Positions 55,273 to 64,000 of a DNA stretch of 64,000 bases are shown here, piece by piece; within the stretch, counting starts at the first letter, position 1; each line of letters begins with the position of its first letter. The DNA is from Maritalea porphyrae (GTDB lineage Bacteria; Pseudomonadota; Alphaproteobacteria; Rhizobiales; Devosiaceae). The stretch spans positions 310,001-374,000 of the forward strand of contig NZ_JAPWGX010000002.1 of NCBI RefSeq assembly GCF_027213965.1. Direction: 5' to 3'. The notes under the pieces are model-generated. The model was not told where the DNA came from, made no database searches, and worked only from the letters and a program-made list of their open reading frames with translations. The position numbers and the translations under genes were made by a program.

Positions 55273-55767
55273 TTACGTGAACGGAATAATATCTGAACTG
55301 GATTCGAGCAAAGCGGCAAGTTTATTTAGGTCTTTTGTTTGGCCGGTTACAGTGAGATCACGCCCTTGAGCTTCGCCTACTATGTTTTTGATGGTCAATG
55401 AAAAGCGAGCTTTCTCACTAAATTCGGGCAAGCGATCCGGCCATTCAATCAACATGAGATTGTCGCCGTCAAAAAGCCCAAGTTCTTCGGCTTCACTTTC
55501 ATCCGATAAGCGATAAAGGTCTGCATGTAGGCAGCTGATGTTGGCGAATTGATAAGGCTGGACGAGGGCAAACGTCGGACTTGGCACTTCCAAATCCTCA
55601 TCTTGTGCGAGTTTACGGATTAAGCTGCGCGCAAAGAAAGATTTGCCAGCACCAAGGTCGCCCGAAAGCAGAATAATGTCGCCAGCTTCAACAAGTTGCG
55701 CGAAGGCATTGGCAAGTTGTTTGGTGCCTTGTTCACTGATGATTTTGAGCCGGGTTTGGTCCGCCAT
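55273..55767 (-). CDS. tsaE: tRNA threonylcarbamoyladenosine ATPase TsaE
   Basis: A 164-residue P-loop ATPase needed to recycle the TsaB-TsaD complex that makes t6A37 in tRNAs reading ANN codons. Walker A is SGDLGAGKSFFAR near residue 38, with SPTFALVQPY and the Walker B-like LIEWPDRLPE. I start at MADQTRLK (55767), 13 bases after the divL stop; a longer frame would run into divL. The gene order divL-tsaE is conserved in this order. Confidence 0.93.
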   Translation of the reverse strand: MADQTRLKIISEQGTKQLANAFAQLVEAGDIILLSGDLGAGKSFFARSLIRKLAQDEDLEVPSPTFALVQPYQFANISCLHADLYRLSDESEAEELGLFDGDNLMLIEWPDRLPEFSEKARFSLTIKNIVGEAQGRDLTVTGQTKDLNKLAALLESSSDIIPFT

Positions 55768-55780
55768 GTTTGGGTCCAAA

Positions 55781-58243
55781 CTACTCCGCCGCACCTTGGC
55801 TGACCTGTTCAGCAGGCAGATTGACAATTACGCGTGTGCCCTTTGGTTCACGCTGTTCAATGCTGACCGTACCCCCATGCATATGCGCAAAGGTTTTTAC
55901 GATTGATAGGCCCAAGCCCGCGCCGCGTTGACGCCCCGCCACTGCGCGTCCTTCAAACCGGTCAAAAATCGAAGAGATCATATCTTCGGGTATGCCTTCG
56001 CCTTCATCTTCAACAACAAACAAAATGCGCCCGGCGCGCTCTGTAACGTCGAGAGAGACTTTGGAACCCGGTTCTGAATAACGCACGGCGTTGGAAAGAA
56101 GATTATAAAGAACTTGCACAATGCGGGCGCCATCCGCAACGAATGTGGGTAGGTTTTTGGAAACACTAATGCTCAAGTTTACCGGCACGTCATCTTGGGC
56201 CACTTGCAAGGTCGCCACCACGCCCGCAGCTGCTTTTTCCACGAGCTCTGCCACATCAAGCACTTCAGTATTTAATTCGGCAATTCCGGCGTCGATGGTG
56301 GTTAGGTCCAAAATATTGTCGATCAACAGACCAAGTGTGGCACTTGATGCCCGGATGTAGTCGGCATAGCTTTTTTGCTTTTCATTGAGTTGACCCGCTT
56401 CTCCTGCGGTGAGCAGATCGGCAAATCCAATGATATTAGTGAGCGGCGAGCGGAACTCATAAGAAACATTTTGCACAAAGGCATCTTTGAGCTTATCGGC
56501 GGTTTCAAGCGCTTCATTGCGCTCTTTGAGCACACGCTCGTAAGCCGCGCTTTCTGTAACATCCACAAAGGTCACAAGCGTTTGACCATCGGGCAAGCGC
56601 ACCACCGCATAATCGATTAGTCGGCCATCTGCCCGTGATATGCGGCCGGTTTTGTTTGACCGTTCGGGGCTAATGTCAATGATGAACGATTTCAGGTCTG
56701 CCCAAATCTCGCGCCCGTCTTTAGGCAATGATCTGTCGCACATTTCAACAATATCTGAAATGTGGGTTTGCTTGTTCAACAGATTAAGTGGGACTTTCCA
56801 AATGCCAGACAATTGAGTGTTGTGCAGCTTCAAGCGCCCGTCTGTTCCAAACACGGCCACGGCTTCGCGCAAGGAGTTCAAGGTTTCTTCTTGCACGTGA
56901 ATGAGCGCGTTATACCTGCTTTCAAGAGCCAGCTTTTCGGTGACATTGTGATAAACATAAATCACACCGCGCGCGTTTGGCGCTGGCGAAGCAATTACGT
57001 TCAGCACTTGACCAGAAGGCAAATGCCACATGTCTTCGCGGGTTTTCTTTAATCCATAGCTAGAAAGATGGGTTGAGCGCCATTTTTTATAGTCTGGCTC
57101 AAGCGGCAAATGGCCCTGCGTCCGCAATCGATCCAAAATTGCTTTTTCATTTGGGTGGGTATCTAGCCAATTGGTATCAAGTTCCCAAAAGTCCGCAAAA
57201 CTCTTGTTGTAATGGGTCAGTTGCGCGCTGCCATCAAATACGGCAACAGGGGTACGCAATTCGTTGATTGCGGCGGTGAGAAAACTTGCGCGAGGATCGT
57301 TTTTCTCTTCATTTGAGGCCAGCCCCTGCACCGCGTACCCTGCAGTACCATTGATCAATTTGAATTTGGTCACATCAAGCGTGCCAAATTTTTGATGTTG
57401 CTCGGTTACAGAATGTGAGCCCTCGACCTGGCCGACTTCTCGCAAGCGCAATAGGGCTGCACTGTCAAAAAGCTCCGGGATTGTTCCCGTCCGGTTTTCT
57501 TGGGGGATACCCAAGAGTTCAAAATAGGCTTGATTGACTTTGACCAATTTGCCACGCACATCGCGGACCCAAGCTGGGTGGTTCAGCTTATCAAACAGCC
57601 TTGCACAGGTTTCAATGTCCAGTTGGCTCTTGCTGGCGCTTGGCAGAACATAGGGGGTTTCTTCTTCAGCAATCCGGCGGGCGATGCGCAAGACCGGGCT
57701 TCCTGCCACCAATTTGCCGCATACACGAAATCGCTGATCGGCACTGCCATTGGCACCAAATTCAAATTCCGTTCCCTGCGCCAGTAGGTCGGCAAGTTTA
57801 AATTTGACCTCAATAGCGCTTTGCGCGGTGAGCCAGCTTTCAAAGTCAAGCACCATTTGATCGCTGATATGAGTTTCGATTACCTGACGCACAGGCCCGA
57901 CAATCGAAGGGGTTGCTGCTGGGTCGCGCCAGATAACGGTTATTTCTGACATGCCGTTGAGAATGTTTTCTTTCTCATCCAGCGCAGCGCTTAGCTCCAT
58001 CACTTGTATATTGGCAGAACGCGCTGCACGCTGGCTCGCTTGGCGTTGCATGATGGCCAAAAAAGTGGTGGCGGCGCCAAACAACACAGCCCCAACCGCA
58101 ATTGCATAAGGCGTTGTGGCCAACAGCTGTGAATTTGTGAGTTGGTCTGCCTGGGCAAATACCGGGCTCGTCAGCATGAGCGCGATGGGCGCGCTCGTGA
58201 ATCTTGCGACTCCTCTACTGATCGGGAAAGTTCCCGGCACCAT
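55781..58243 (-). CDS. divL: DivL-like sensor kinase with Tyr in place of His
   Basis: An 820-residue membrane protein: a hydrophobic N-terminus with a helix near residues 45-65, three or four PAS-like domains (about 90-560) and a histidine-kinase core. In the H-box the phospho-accepting histidine is replaced by Tyr595 (codon 56459-56461) in VSYEFRSPLTNIIGFADLL, while the ATPase part is intact: LYNLLSNAVRYSEPGSKV, VEDEGEGIP and GAGLGLSIVKTFAHMHGG. A tyrosine at this place is the hallmark of DivL, which controls CckA and so the cell-cycle regulator CtrA instead of acting as an ordinary kinase. It sits between ahcY and tsaE as in relatives. Confidence 0.82.
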   Translation of the reverse strand: MVPGTFPISRGVARFTSAPIALMLTSPVFAQADQLTNSQLLATTPYAIAVGAVLFGAATTFLAIMQRQASQRAARSANIQVMELSAALDEKENILNGMSEITVIWRDPAATPSIVGPVRQVIETHISDQMVLDFESWLTAQSAIEVKFKLADLLAQGTEFEFGANGSADQRFRVCGKLVAGSPVLRIARRIAEEETPYVLPSASKSQLDIETCARLFDKLNHPAWVRDVRGKLVKVNQAYFELLGIPQENRTGTIPELFDSAALLRLREVGQVEGSHSVTEQHQKFGTLDVTKFKLINGTAGYAVQGLASNEEKNDPRASFLTAAINELRTPVAVFDGSAQLTHYNKSFADFWELDTNWLDTHPNEKAILDRLRTQGHLPLEPDYKKWRSTHLSSYGLKKTREDMWHLPSGQVLNVIASPAPNARGVIYVYHNVTEKLALESRYNALIHVQEETLNSLREAVAVFGTDGRLKLHNTQLSGIWKVPLNLLNKQTHISDIVEMCDRSLPKDGREIWADLKSFIIDISPERSNKTGRISRADGRLIDYAVVRLPDGQTLVTFVDVTESAAYERVLKERNEALETADKLKDAFVQNVSYEFRSPLTNIIGFADLLTAGEAGQLNEKQKSYADYIRASSATLGLLIDNILDLTTIDAGIAELNTEVLDVAELVEKAAAGVVATLQVAQDDVPVNLSISVSKNLPTFVADGARIVQVLYNLLSNAVRYSEPGSKVSLDVTERAGRILFVVEDEGEGIPEDMISSIFDRFEGRAVAGRQRGAGLGLSIVKTFAHMHGGTVSIEQREPKGTRVIVNLPAEQVSQGAAE

Positions 58244-58351
58244 ATTTTTGCCCCTCTAAACAATAAATTAACGAATTCGCCGCCAAACCGAATCACCTAA
58301 CCATACCCCTACGGCGAATCCGCCAACAAGAGTCAAAATGCAGCCATGAAC

Positions 58352-58377
58352 AAAAAAGGGTGGCACGAGGCCACCCT
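58352..58377 (-). terminator. Terminator of ahcY
   Basis: Minus strand AGGGTGGC, 5-base loop, GCCACCCT and a T-run, about 53 bases after the ahcY stop. Confidence 0.88.
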
Positions 58378-58429
58378 GATCTTGAAATGTTCTGCGAATG
58401 AATCGCAGTCGCAAATTTAAAGGCAAAAC

Positions 58430-59833
58430 CTAGTAGCGATATTGTTCTGGTTTGAACGGGCCGTCTTTTGGCACGCCAATATAGTCGGCTTGTTCTTGGC
58501 TGAGTTTTGTCAGCTTTGCGCCCAATTTTTCCAAGTGCAATTCTGCAACTTTTTCGTCCAGATGTTTCGGCAACACATGAACCGCGTTCTCATATTGCTC
58601 GGCCTTGGTCCACAATTCAATTTGCGCCAATGTTTGGTTGGCAAAAGAGGCGCTCATCACAAAGCTTGGGTGACCGGTTGCGTTGCCCAAGTTCACCAAG
58701 CGTCCTTCAGACAATAGGATGATCCGGCTGTCGTCGCTTAGGTGCACAATGTCCACTTGCGGTTTCACATTGGTCCATTTGAAGTTCTGCAATTCTGCCA
58801 CTTCAATCTCATTATCGAAGTGACCAATATTGCAAACGATGGCCATGTCTTTGAGCTTGCGCATTGCGTCAAGAGTCACGATACCTTTGTTGCCCGTACA
58901 AGACACAACGATATCAGCGCGATGGGCTGCGTCGTCTAGCGTGACAACTTCAAAGCCGTCCATTGCCGCTTGCAATGCACAGATGGGATCAACCTCGGTC
59001 ACCAATACGCGCGCACCAGCGCCCGCCAAAGACTGGGCAGAACCTTTACCCACATCGCCATAACCACAAACAATGGCGACTTTACCCGCCATCATTACGT
59101 CAGTACCGCGACGGATGGCATCGACCAAGCTTTCGCGGCAGCCATATTTATTGTCGAACTTTGATTTGGTGACGCTGTCGTTCACATTGATCGCTGGGAA
59201 TGGCAATTCACCGCGCTCGGCCAATTGATACAAACGCATCACACCGGTTGTTGTTTCTTCTGAAACACCGCGCAGATTTTCACGCACTTTGGCGTAGAAA
59301 CCGGGGTTCGCCGCAATACGTTTCTTGGCTTGCGCGGCGAAATATTCTTCTTCTTCGCTTTTTGGGTGATCAAGCACTGTTGGGTCAATTTCGGCTTTTG
59401 CACCGGTGAGCACCAACATGGTCGCATCGCCACCATCATCAAGGATCATATTGGCGGTTTCGCCATTGCCCCAATCAAGAATGCGGTCTGCAAAGTCCCA
59501 ATATTCTTCAAGCGTTTCGCCTTTATGGGCGAACACTGGAATGCCTGCAGCAGCAATTGCGGCGGCGGCGTGGTCTTGAGTTGAAAAGATGTTGCATGAC
59601 GCCCAGCGCACATCGGCACCCAAAGCCACCAATGTTTCAATCAAAACAGCTGTTTGAATGGTCATATGCAAAGAACCCGCGATGCGCGCGCCTTTTAAGG
59701 GCTGTGCTGCGGCGAACTCGCGGCGAATGGCCATAAGGCCGGGCATTTCAATTTCGGCCATTTCAATTTCAGTCCGACCCCATTGAGCCAGTGAAAGATC
59801 TTTTACCGCATATTCTTGTGTTAAGGCGCTCAT
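58430..59833 (-). CDS. ahcY: Adenosylhomocysteinase
   Basis: A 467-residue NAD-dependent enzyme splitting S-adenosylhomocysteine into adenosine and homocysteine, which keeps methylation reactions running. The NAD site is [17 protein letters not shown], the catalytic lysine/aspartate region is [25 protein letters not shown], and the C-terminus KPEQYRY is diagnostic. The insert of about 40 residues near 145-185 is the usual long form. A palindrome about 66 bases upstream may regulate it. Confidence 0.98.
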   Translation of the reverse strand: MSALTQEYAVKDLSLAQWGRTEIEMAEIEMPGLMAIRREFAAAQPLKGARIAGSLHMTIQTAVLIETLVALGADVRWASCNIFSTQDHAAAAIAAAGIPVFAHKGETLEEYWDFADRILDWGNGETANMILDDGGDATMLVLTGAKAEIDPTVLDHPKSEEEEYFAAQAKKRIAANPGFYAKVRENLRGVSEETTTGVMRLYQLAERGELPFPAINVNDSVTKSKFDNKYGCRESLVDAIRRGTDVMMAGKVAIVCGYGDVGKGSAQSLAGAGARVLVTEVDPICALQAAMDGFEVVTLDDAAHRADIVVSCTGNKGIVTLDAMRKLKDMAIVCNIGHFDNEIEVAELQNFKWTNVKPQVDIVHLSDDSRIILLSEGRLVNLGNATGHPSFVMSASFANQTLAQIELWTKAEQYENAVHVLPKHLDEKVAELHLEKLGAKLTKLSQEQADYIGVPKDGPFKPEQYRY

Positions 59834-59898
59834 GCTGCGTCTCCTATTGAACCCGTTTGGCGCTATTCATACGCGCTCATCCTTTACCATTCAATAAA

Positions 59899-59920
59899 GA
59901 TATAAAGAATTACTTATATC
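59899..59920. promoter_or_regulatory. Palindromic operator candidate of ahcY
   Basis: Perfect 7-base arms GATATAA and TTATATC with an 8-base spacer, preceded by a further ATAAAGATAT. AT-rich dyads of this kind before ahcY fit an ArsR-type SAM-cycle regulator such as SahR, but the assignment is by analogy only. No SAH riboswitch pattern was seen. Confidence 0.5.
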
Positions 59921-59932
59921 CCGAACAGAGCG

Positions 59933-60436
59933 TTAACGCGAAATCCGAACACGGCGACGAAATGGCCAAGCAAATATGCCCCACACGAGCCTGAAGAGAC
60001 CCAACCCAATCAGCAAGCCAATGCCCGCAAACGTGAGGCCCGATGCCGTTACAGGAACAGCGGGCTTATAGGCGTTCAATGTGTCAGAGAGCAATTTGGG
60101 ATCGAGATGAGAGGTGAAAGCGGTGAGCTCTTGTACCGGCCCCGCATTAATCAGAGCTTGCTGATGGGCTTTCAGGTTTTCAAATCTGGCAATCGATTGG
60201 CCAATCGATGTGCCGCGCTCAACCAAAAACTGATCGTTGGACGCACTATAGCGGGCCAGCGCTTGTTCTCGACTGAGTCCTTGATTTGCTGCATCAATAT
60301 CAAAATTTTCAATCACGACGCCAAGTTCGGCCACTGCGCCGCCAAGTCGCTGATGATATTGTTGCGCGTATTCGGGGTATTGGGAGGCAGTTATGCCGCC
60401 CGCCAAGGCCCCCACTAGCAAAAATGGTGTTCGCAT
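59933..60436 (-). CDS. DUF2937 family membrane protein
   Basis: A 167-residue protein of the DUF2937 type with a hydrophobic segment at each end (about 3-18, signal-like, and 132-155) and a helical middle part with FDIDAANQGLSREQALARY and RFENLKAHQQALINAG. The N-terminal QYPEYAQQYHQRLGGAV is the recognisable core. GGGAGG just before the ATG at 60436 decides the start over a longer frame. It lies between ptsH and ahcY. Function unknown. Confidence 0.72.
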   Translation of the reverse strand: MRTPFLLVGALAGGITASQYPEYAQQYHQRLGGAVAELGVVIENFDIDAANQGLSREQALARYSASNDQFLVERGTSIGQSIARFENLKAHQQALINAGPVQELTAFTSHLDPKLLSDTLNAYKPAVPVTASGLTFAGIGLLIGLGLFRLVWGIFAWPFRRRVRISR

Positions 60437-60502
60437 TTTCGCCTCCCACCTTTGCGGCTGTAACGACAAAACCCACTGCGAGATTTGATCGTTTGGCCCA
60501 AC

Positions 60503-60823
60503 CTAAGCCTGTTTTTCTTTGACACCGTCGGTGTCTTCGTCAAAACCCGATTCAATCAAAGCCGCGATCGCCTCTAGCGCCTCGCGTGCCTGTACGCCTT
60601 TGGCGCGGACCAAAACGGTTGAGCCTGGCCCTGCGCCCAACATCATCAACCCCATGATCGAGGATGCGCCTACCGTCACCCCATCGCGTGTCACTGAAAT
60701 TTCAGCGTTGAAGCATTCGGCCGTGCGCGCAAATCGAGCAGAGGCCCGCGCATGCAGACCTCGCTGGTTTACAATTGTTAGGCGCTGTCCTAGTTCTTTT
60801 TCAGGATGACAGGAGTGCGGCAT
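60503..60823 (-). CDS. ptsH: Phosphocarrier protein HPr (NPr type)
   Basis: A 106-residue HPr. The phospho-carrier histidine is His24 in NQRGLHARAS and the regulatory serine is Ser55 in GASSIMGLMML, exactly 31 residues later as in classical HPr. It carries phosphate from EI-Ntr to EIIA proteins; HprK, encoded nearby, would phosphorylate Ser55 to slow this. Extra residues at both ends make it longer than the usual 85-90. It follows the EIIA gene by nine bases. Confidence 0.95.
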   Translation of the reverse strand: MPHSCHPEKELGQRLTIVNQRGLHARASARFARTAECFNAEISVTRDGVTVGASSIMGLMMLGAGPGSTVLVRAKGVQAREALEAIAALIESGFDEDTDGVKEKQA

Positions 60824-60832
60824 GGTAAGGTC

Positions 60833-61234
60833 CTAAACGCCGCCCAACACATCATTGGCCACATTTATGTATTTGCGGCCAGCATCTTGAGCTTCGTGCA
60901 CTGCGTCGCGCATTTTCATGTCGGGGCGCACGCGGGCCAGTTTAACCAGCATGGGCAAGTTTACCCCTGCAATAACGTCCACTTCACGATTTTCCATTAC
61001 TGAAATGGCAAGATTTGACGGTGTACCGCCAAACATGTCGGTGAGAATAACCACACCTTCGCCACTGTCCACACTGTGTACCGCGTCCAAAATATCTTGC
61101 CGGCGCATTTCCATGTCATCATCGGGCCCAATGCTTACAGCCTCGCATTGTTCTTGGGGCCCAACCACATGCTCAAGCGCGGAACGAAACTCATCCGCAA
61201 GTTTGCCATGTGTCACCAAAACCATGCCAATCAT
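60833..61234 (-). CDS. Mannose-family PTS enzyme IIA
   Basis: A 133-residue EIIA of the mannose family with phosphorylated His9 in MVLVTHGKLADEF and the dimer/active-site segment ILTDMFGGTPSNLAISVM. No sugar permease (IIC/IID) is encoded nearby, so it belongs to the regulatory PTS of alphaproteobacteria, where it acts as a terminal phosphate acceptor and signal. It lies between hprK and ptsH. Confidence 0.94.
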   Translation of the reverse strand: MIGMVLVTHGKLADEFRSALEHVVGPQEQCEAVSIGPDDDMEMRRQDILDAVHSVDSGEGVVILTDMFGGTPSNLAISVMENREVDVIAGVNLPMLVKLARVRPDMKMRDAVHEAQDAGRKYINVANDVLGGV

Positions 61235-61355
61235 ATATGACGCTCCTCAATAGGCGAGTTTTTCGCCTTTATTGTTCTTTGCTATTTTTTACGGCGATCG
61301 AAGCCACATGCAAGTCTAAAGTGAAAGACCTGCATTAGTGCGGGCCCAACTCCAA

Positions 61356-61826
61356 CTAACTTGCGTCCGCTTTCATCACACGTTTGATCGCCTCTGTGAC
61401 CAGCAACCTTTGGTGAACACTGTCAATGAGGGAGCGAACAGGCACGGGACACCGTGCAACCTTCACGCCTAAGAGTTCTGTTTCAAACTCTTCATTTTCA
61501 GGCATACGGTCCAATTCACCCACAAGATCTATCACCAGGTGAATTTTGGTTTGATCTGTTGTTGGCCGCTCAATGACCCCACACCCACGCAATTCAATTT
61601 GGCCTGCAATTTGGGGAGGCGAGCTGCACATGACATCATCACCATCCACATGCAGCAGCACGCGATCATCGGAAATCAAAAATGCTTCTTTGTTAAAGTT
61701 CTCCGCGCGATCCAACAGATCAAGCGCCAACAAAGATTTTCCCGCCCCGGACTGACCACGTAACAATATACCGTATCCATCATATGTGATGCCGGTTCCG
61801 AAGACGTTTTCTGGTTCTTTTGACAT
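61356..61826 (-). CDS. hprK: HPr kinase/phosphorylase, short form
   Basis: A 156-residue protein made only of the catalytic domain of HprK; the N-terminal domain of the Gram-positive enzyme (about 130 residues) is absent, as in other alphaproteobacteria. The P-loop is GQSGAGKS (residues 24-31), followed by LISDDRVLLH and the family signature ELRGCGVIERP. It phosphorylates or dephosphorylates Ser55 of HPr. It is ten bases downstream of chvG, linking carbon/nitrogen PTS state to the ChvG/ChvI regulator by gene position. Confidence 0.94.
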   Translation of the reverse strand: MSKEPENVFGTGITYDGYGILLRGQSGAGKSLLALDLLDRAENFNKEAFLISDDRVLLHVDGDDVMCSSPPQIAGQIELRGCGVIERPTTDQTKIHLVIDLVGELDRMPENEEFETELLGVKVARCPVPVRSLIDSVHQRLLVTEAIKRVMKADAS

Positions 61827-61835
61827 AATTGGCCT

Positions 61836-63614
61836 CTAAGTCGTTGTTGGGAGACGAACGATAAATTCCGCCCCTGATCGATCGGTTCTGTTTTGAGCCT
61901 GTATTGTACCGCGGTGAGCCTCAACAATTTGTTGCGAAATTGACAGGCCCAATCCAGAATGATTGCCAAAGCCATCACTGGTGGGGCGATCAGTGTAAAA
62001 CCGCTTGAAGATTTGCTCTGCCTCGCCGCGAATGCCGCGCCCTTGGTCTTTCACAATAATGTTCACCACTTTGCCCGCGCGCTCTAGCGCAATTTCAACA
62101 ATAGCGCCTTCGGGGGAAAAGGAAACAGCATTGTCGATGAGATTTGTGACGACCTGCGCCAAACGCCCCTCGTGTCCTGGAACAATTTGCTGATTTTCTT
62201 TTAGGTGGTCTGTGAGTTCAATTGTCACCGAGCGCTTGGCTGCGGTTTCAGATTGAATTTCAGCGATTGTTGCCACCAAACCAGAAATATTGACTTTGCC
62301 AATTTCTTCTCGCGCCAACTCAGCATCCAAACGCGAGGCTTTGGAAATATCCGTTATCAACCGATCAAGGCGCCGAACGTCATGCTGAATGATTGAAGTG
62401 AGCCTTAAACGGTCTTCATCATTTTTGACGACGGGCAAGGTTTCCACCGCGCTGCGTAAGGACGTTAGCGGGTTCTTGAGTTCGTGCGCCACGTCCGCGG
62501 CAAAACTTTCAATGGCTTCAATCCGATTGTAAAGCGCGTTGGTCATATCACGCAAAGAGCCAGACAAATGCCCAATCTCGTCTGGCCGGTCTGTATAGTC
62601 CGGAATTTCCTCACGCGCGGTCATTGAAGAGCGCACCCGCTGCGCGGCGGCGGACAGGCGGCGCATGGGACCAGCGATTGTGCCCGCCAACAATAATGAC
62701 ATGATGGTGGTCACCGAGGCAGCGATCAAAAAGATCTTAAATACATTCCAACGCTCTTTTTCCACCACATGGTCAATGTCGCCGGGTGCTGTTGAAAGCA
62801 AGAGCACCCCCACATTGGTTTTTAATCGCCGCACGGGCACAGCAACTGATACCAACAACCTATCGTTCACATCAACGCGCACAATGGATGCGGTAGCGCC
62901 TGACAAGGCGGTTCTCACTTCGGGGTATTTTGCCCCGTCTGCGCCCGAGTATTCTTGGTAGCGTGGGAACTCACCGGCCCTTAGCCTGCGGAAAAACCTG
63001 TTCCACCAGTCAACAAAAAACAATGATTCTGTGTCAGTTGCTGGCGAAATTTGCCGCAAAACTTCCCCGCGAGCGTAGATATTATCACTATCAAGGATCA
63101 ACAATCCTGATCGATCATAAATGCGCGCGCGCGTTCCAGTTGGCGTGATGAGATTGCGCAACAAGGGGGCGACGCGCTCAGGGTTGATGGGGAACTCTAG
63201 CGACTGGTCAAAGAAGCTAAGTGTCGAATTGGGGTCTTCGCCTTGCAACTGTAAGAACTTATCGGGATCAACAGTGATCACATCCGAATCTACTGTTGCG
63301 GAGGCAGCGATGGCGCCGGCGATAATTTCGCCTTGTACACGCAGACTGACCACGCGCGCATCGATAAGCCCAGCGCGCCATTGGTTCAAATATAAAATGG
63401 CGATAACGAGCGCGGCGAGGGCGGCAAGGTTAAGCACCACAATGCGTCGCGTCAGGGAAGAGAATACTGTGTACCCAAACACACGTTGAATTGAACGCAC
63501 AAAAGCTGAGATTTTGGAACGGGGTCGCCCAGACACACGTTCACCGTTGGCCGCGCCTTGCGGCTTTTGGTGCTTGTTGGTTTTGGAATGCGAAGATGCA
63601 CTCTCTGGGGTCAA
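61836..63614 (-). CDS. chvG: Sensor histidine kinase ChvG (ExoS/BvrS)
   Basis: A 592-residue sensor kinase. A basic cytoplasmic N-terminus (1-60) precedes helix 1 (about 60-82), a periplasmic domain of about 200 residues starting near RAGLIDARVVSLRVQGEIIAGAIA, helix 2 (about 282-305), HAMP, then H-box FAADVAHELKNPLTSLRSAVETL, N-box VTNLIDNAVSFS, G1 VKDQGRGIRG and G2 GLGLSISQQIVEAHRG. It controls envelope, acid and host-interaction genes through ChvI; in the periplasm the partner ExoR restrains it in relatives. Conserved neighbour of hprK. Confidence 0.96.
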   Translation of the reverse strand: MTPESASSHSKTNKHQKPQGAANGERVSGRPRSKISAFVRSIQRVFGYTVFSSLTRRIVVLNLAALAALVIAILYLNQWRAGLIDARVVSLRVQGEIIAGAIAASATVDSDVITVDPDKFLQLQGEDPNSTLSFFDQSLEFPINPERVAPLLRNLITPTGTRARIYDRSGLLILDSDNIYARGEVLRQISPATDTESLFFVDWWNRFFRRLRAGEFPRYQEYSGADGAKYPEVRTALSGATASIVRVDVNDRLLVSVAVPVRRLKTNVGVLLLSTAPGDIDHVVEKERWNVFKIFLIAASVTTIMSLLLAGTIAGPMRRLSAAAQRVRSSMTAREEIPDYTDRPDEIGHLSGSLRDMTNALYNRIEAIESFAADVAHELKNPLTSLRSAVETLPVVKNDEDRLRLTSIIQHDVRRLDRLITDISKASRLDAELAREEIGKVNISGLVATIAEIQSETAAKRSVTIELTDHLKENQQIVPGHEGRLAQVVTNLIDNAVSFSPEGAIVEIALERAGKVVNIIVKDQGRGIRGEAEQIFKRFYTDRPTSDGFGNHSGLGLSISQQIVEAHRGTIQAQNRTDRSGAEFIVRLPTTT

Positions 63615-63619
63615 AACGC

Positions 63620-64000
63620 TTATTGCTCCTTAAAGCGATAACCAACACCATACAATGTTTCGATCATGTCAAATTCCTTGTCAACAACACGGAACTTTTT
63701 GCGCAATCGCTTGATATGGCTATCGATCGTGCGATCATCGACGTACACCTGATCATCATATGCCGCATCCATTAAGCTGTCGCGGCTCTTAACGACGCCA
63801 GGACGTTGCGCAAGGGCGAAGAGGATCAAAAACTCGGTCACTGTCAATGTGACGTTTTTTGCGTCCCAGGTGCTGGTGTGTCGCTCTTGGTCCATTGTCA
63901 AACGCCCACGCTCAAGCACGGACTTGGATGGTGTGCCATCCGTTGATTGTGCGCTACCTTCGGGCCGCGCTTGGGCGCGCCGCAAAATGGCTTTGACCCG
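63620..64000 (-). CDS. chvI: Response regulator ChvI, C-terminal part
   Basis: The 3' part of an OmpR-family regulator that continues past the right edge; about 127 codons are present. The visible piece starts in the linker ([14 protein letters not shown], the last helix of the receiver domain) and contains the winged-helix DNA-binding domain with [30 protein letters not shown] and [16 protein letters not shown], ending [10 protein letters not shown]. The receiver domain lies outside the window. It is five bases upstream of chvG, its cognate kinase. Confidence 0.95.
   Translation of the reverse strand, partial: RVKAILRRAQARPEGSAQSTDGTPSKSVLERGRLTMDQERHTSTWDAKNVTLTVTEFLILFALAQRPGVVKSRDSLMDAAYDDQVYVDDRTIDSHIKRLRKKFRVVDKEFDMIETLYGVGYRFKEQ

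Noticed and set aside
59834-59932. SAH riboswitch upstream of ahcY
   Set aside because: No pseudoknot-type conserved core; the only structure is an AT-rich protein-binding type dyad.

Overview
The window reads as chromosome from an alphaproteobacterium of the order Hyphomicrobiales (Rhizobiales). The evidence is gene order rather than any single gene: rnd-lptC-lptA-lptB-rpoN-hpf-ptsN on the left, aroA-cmk-rpsA-sppA-ihfB-lapA-trpFBA-accD-folC in the middle, and trxA-addAB-tsaE-divL-ahcY-ptsH-EIIA-hprK-chvG-chvI on the right are classic blocks of that order. By eye the base composition is balanced rather than GC-rich. The large secreted RTX/DUF4214 protein and the TRAP transporter would suit a marine or aquatic member, but the genus cannot be named from the sequence.

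Layout. 1-7123: LPS export (lptCAB), sigma-54, ribosome hibernation factor and EIIA-Ntr, with a glutaminase and a PEBP-like protein. 7144-8952: small heat-shock protein plus DUF1150 partner, divergent from a family 2 glycosyltransferase. 9110-14399: a five-gene peptide/opine-type ABC importer (dppABCDF) with a terminator-like hairpin after the binding-protein gene. 14400-14888: GC-rich repeat region. 14889-16343: selO. 16470-23186: a TRAP transporter (dctPQM) with its DctBD two-component system; the space between them carries a textbook sigma-54 promoter, an IHF-like site and a palindromic enhancer. 23241-24398: an apparently intact, solitary tyrosine recombinase. 24399-25237: an AT-rich, hairpin-rich control region. 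25238-28888: a cysteine-free 1216-residue DUF4214/RTX secreted protein, probably a surface-layer type protein. 29006-33048: an unknown protein, a possible small ORF, a flippase and a CelD-type acetyltransferase. 33564-35909: a chemoreceptor. 36107-36182: tRNA-Ala(GGC). 36286-47976: TIGR02300 protein, then the aroA-to-folC run. 48018-64000: a long minus-strand run for thioredoxins, AddAB recombination repair, TsaE, DivL, AhcY, the regulatory PTS (HPr, EIIA-Man, HprK) and ChvG/ChvI; chvI runs off the right edge.

How the parts connect. RpoN and IHF-beta, both encoded here, are the factors needed by the sigma-54 dctP promoter, and DctD would bind the enhancer beside its own stop codon. PtsN at the left end and HPr/EIIA/HprK at the right end belong to one sugar-independent PTS that in this order talks to ChvG/ChvI. 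The least ordinary part is 23187-28980: a lone recombinase, several short perfect inverted repeats, a strong promoter whose -35 lies in a palindrome, a leader of about 380 nt with competing hairpins, and the large secreted protein. I found no complete undescribed multi-gene system, but this locus is the best candidate for something new.
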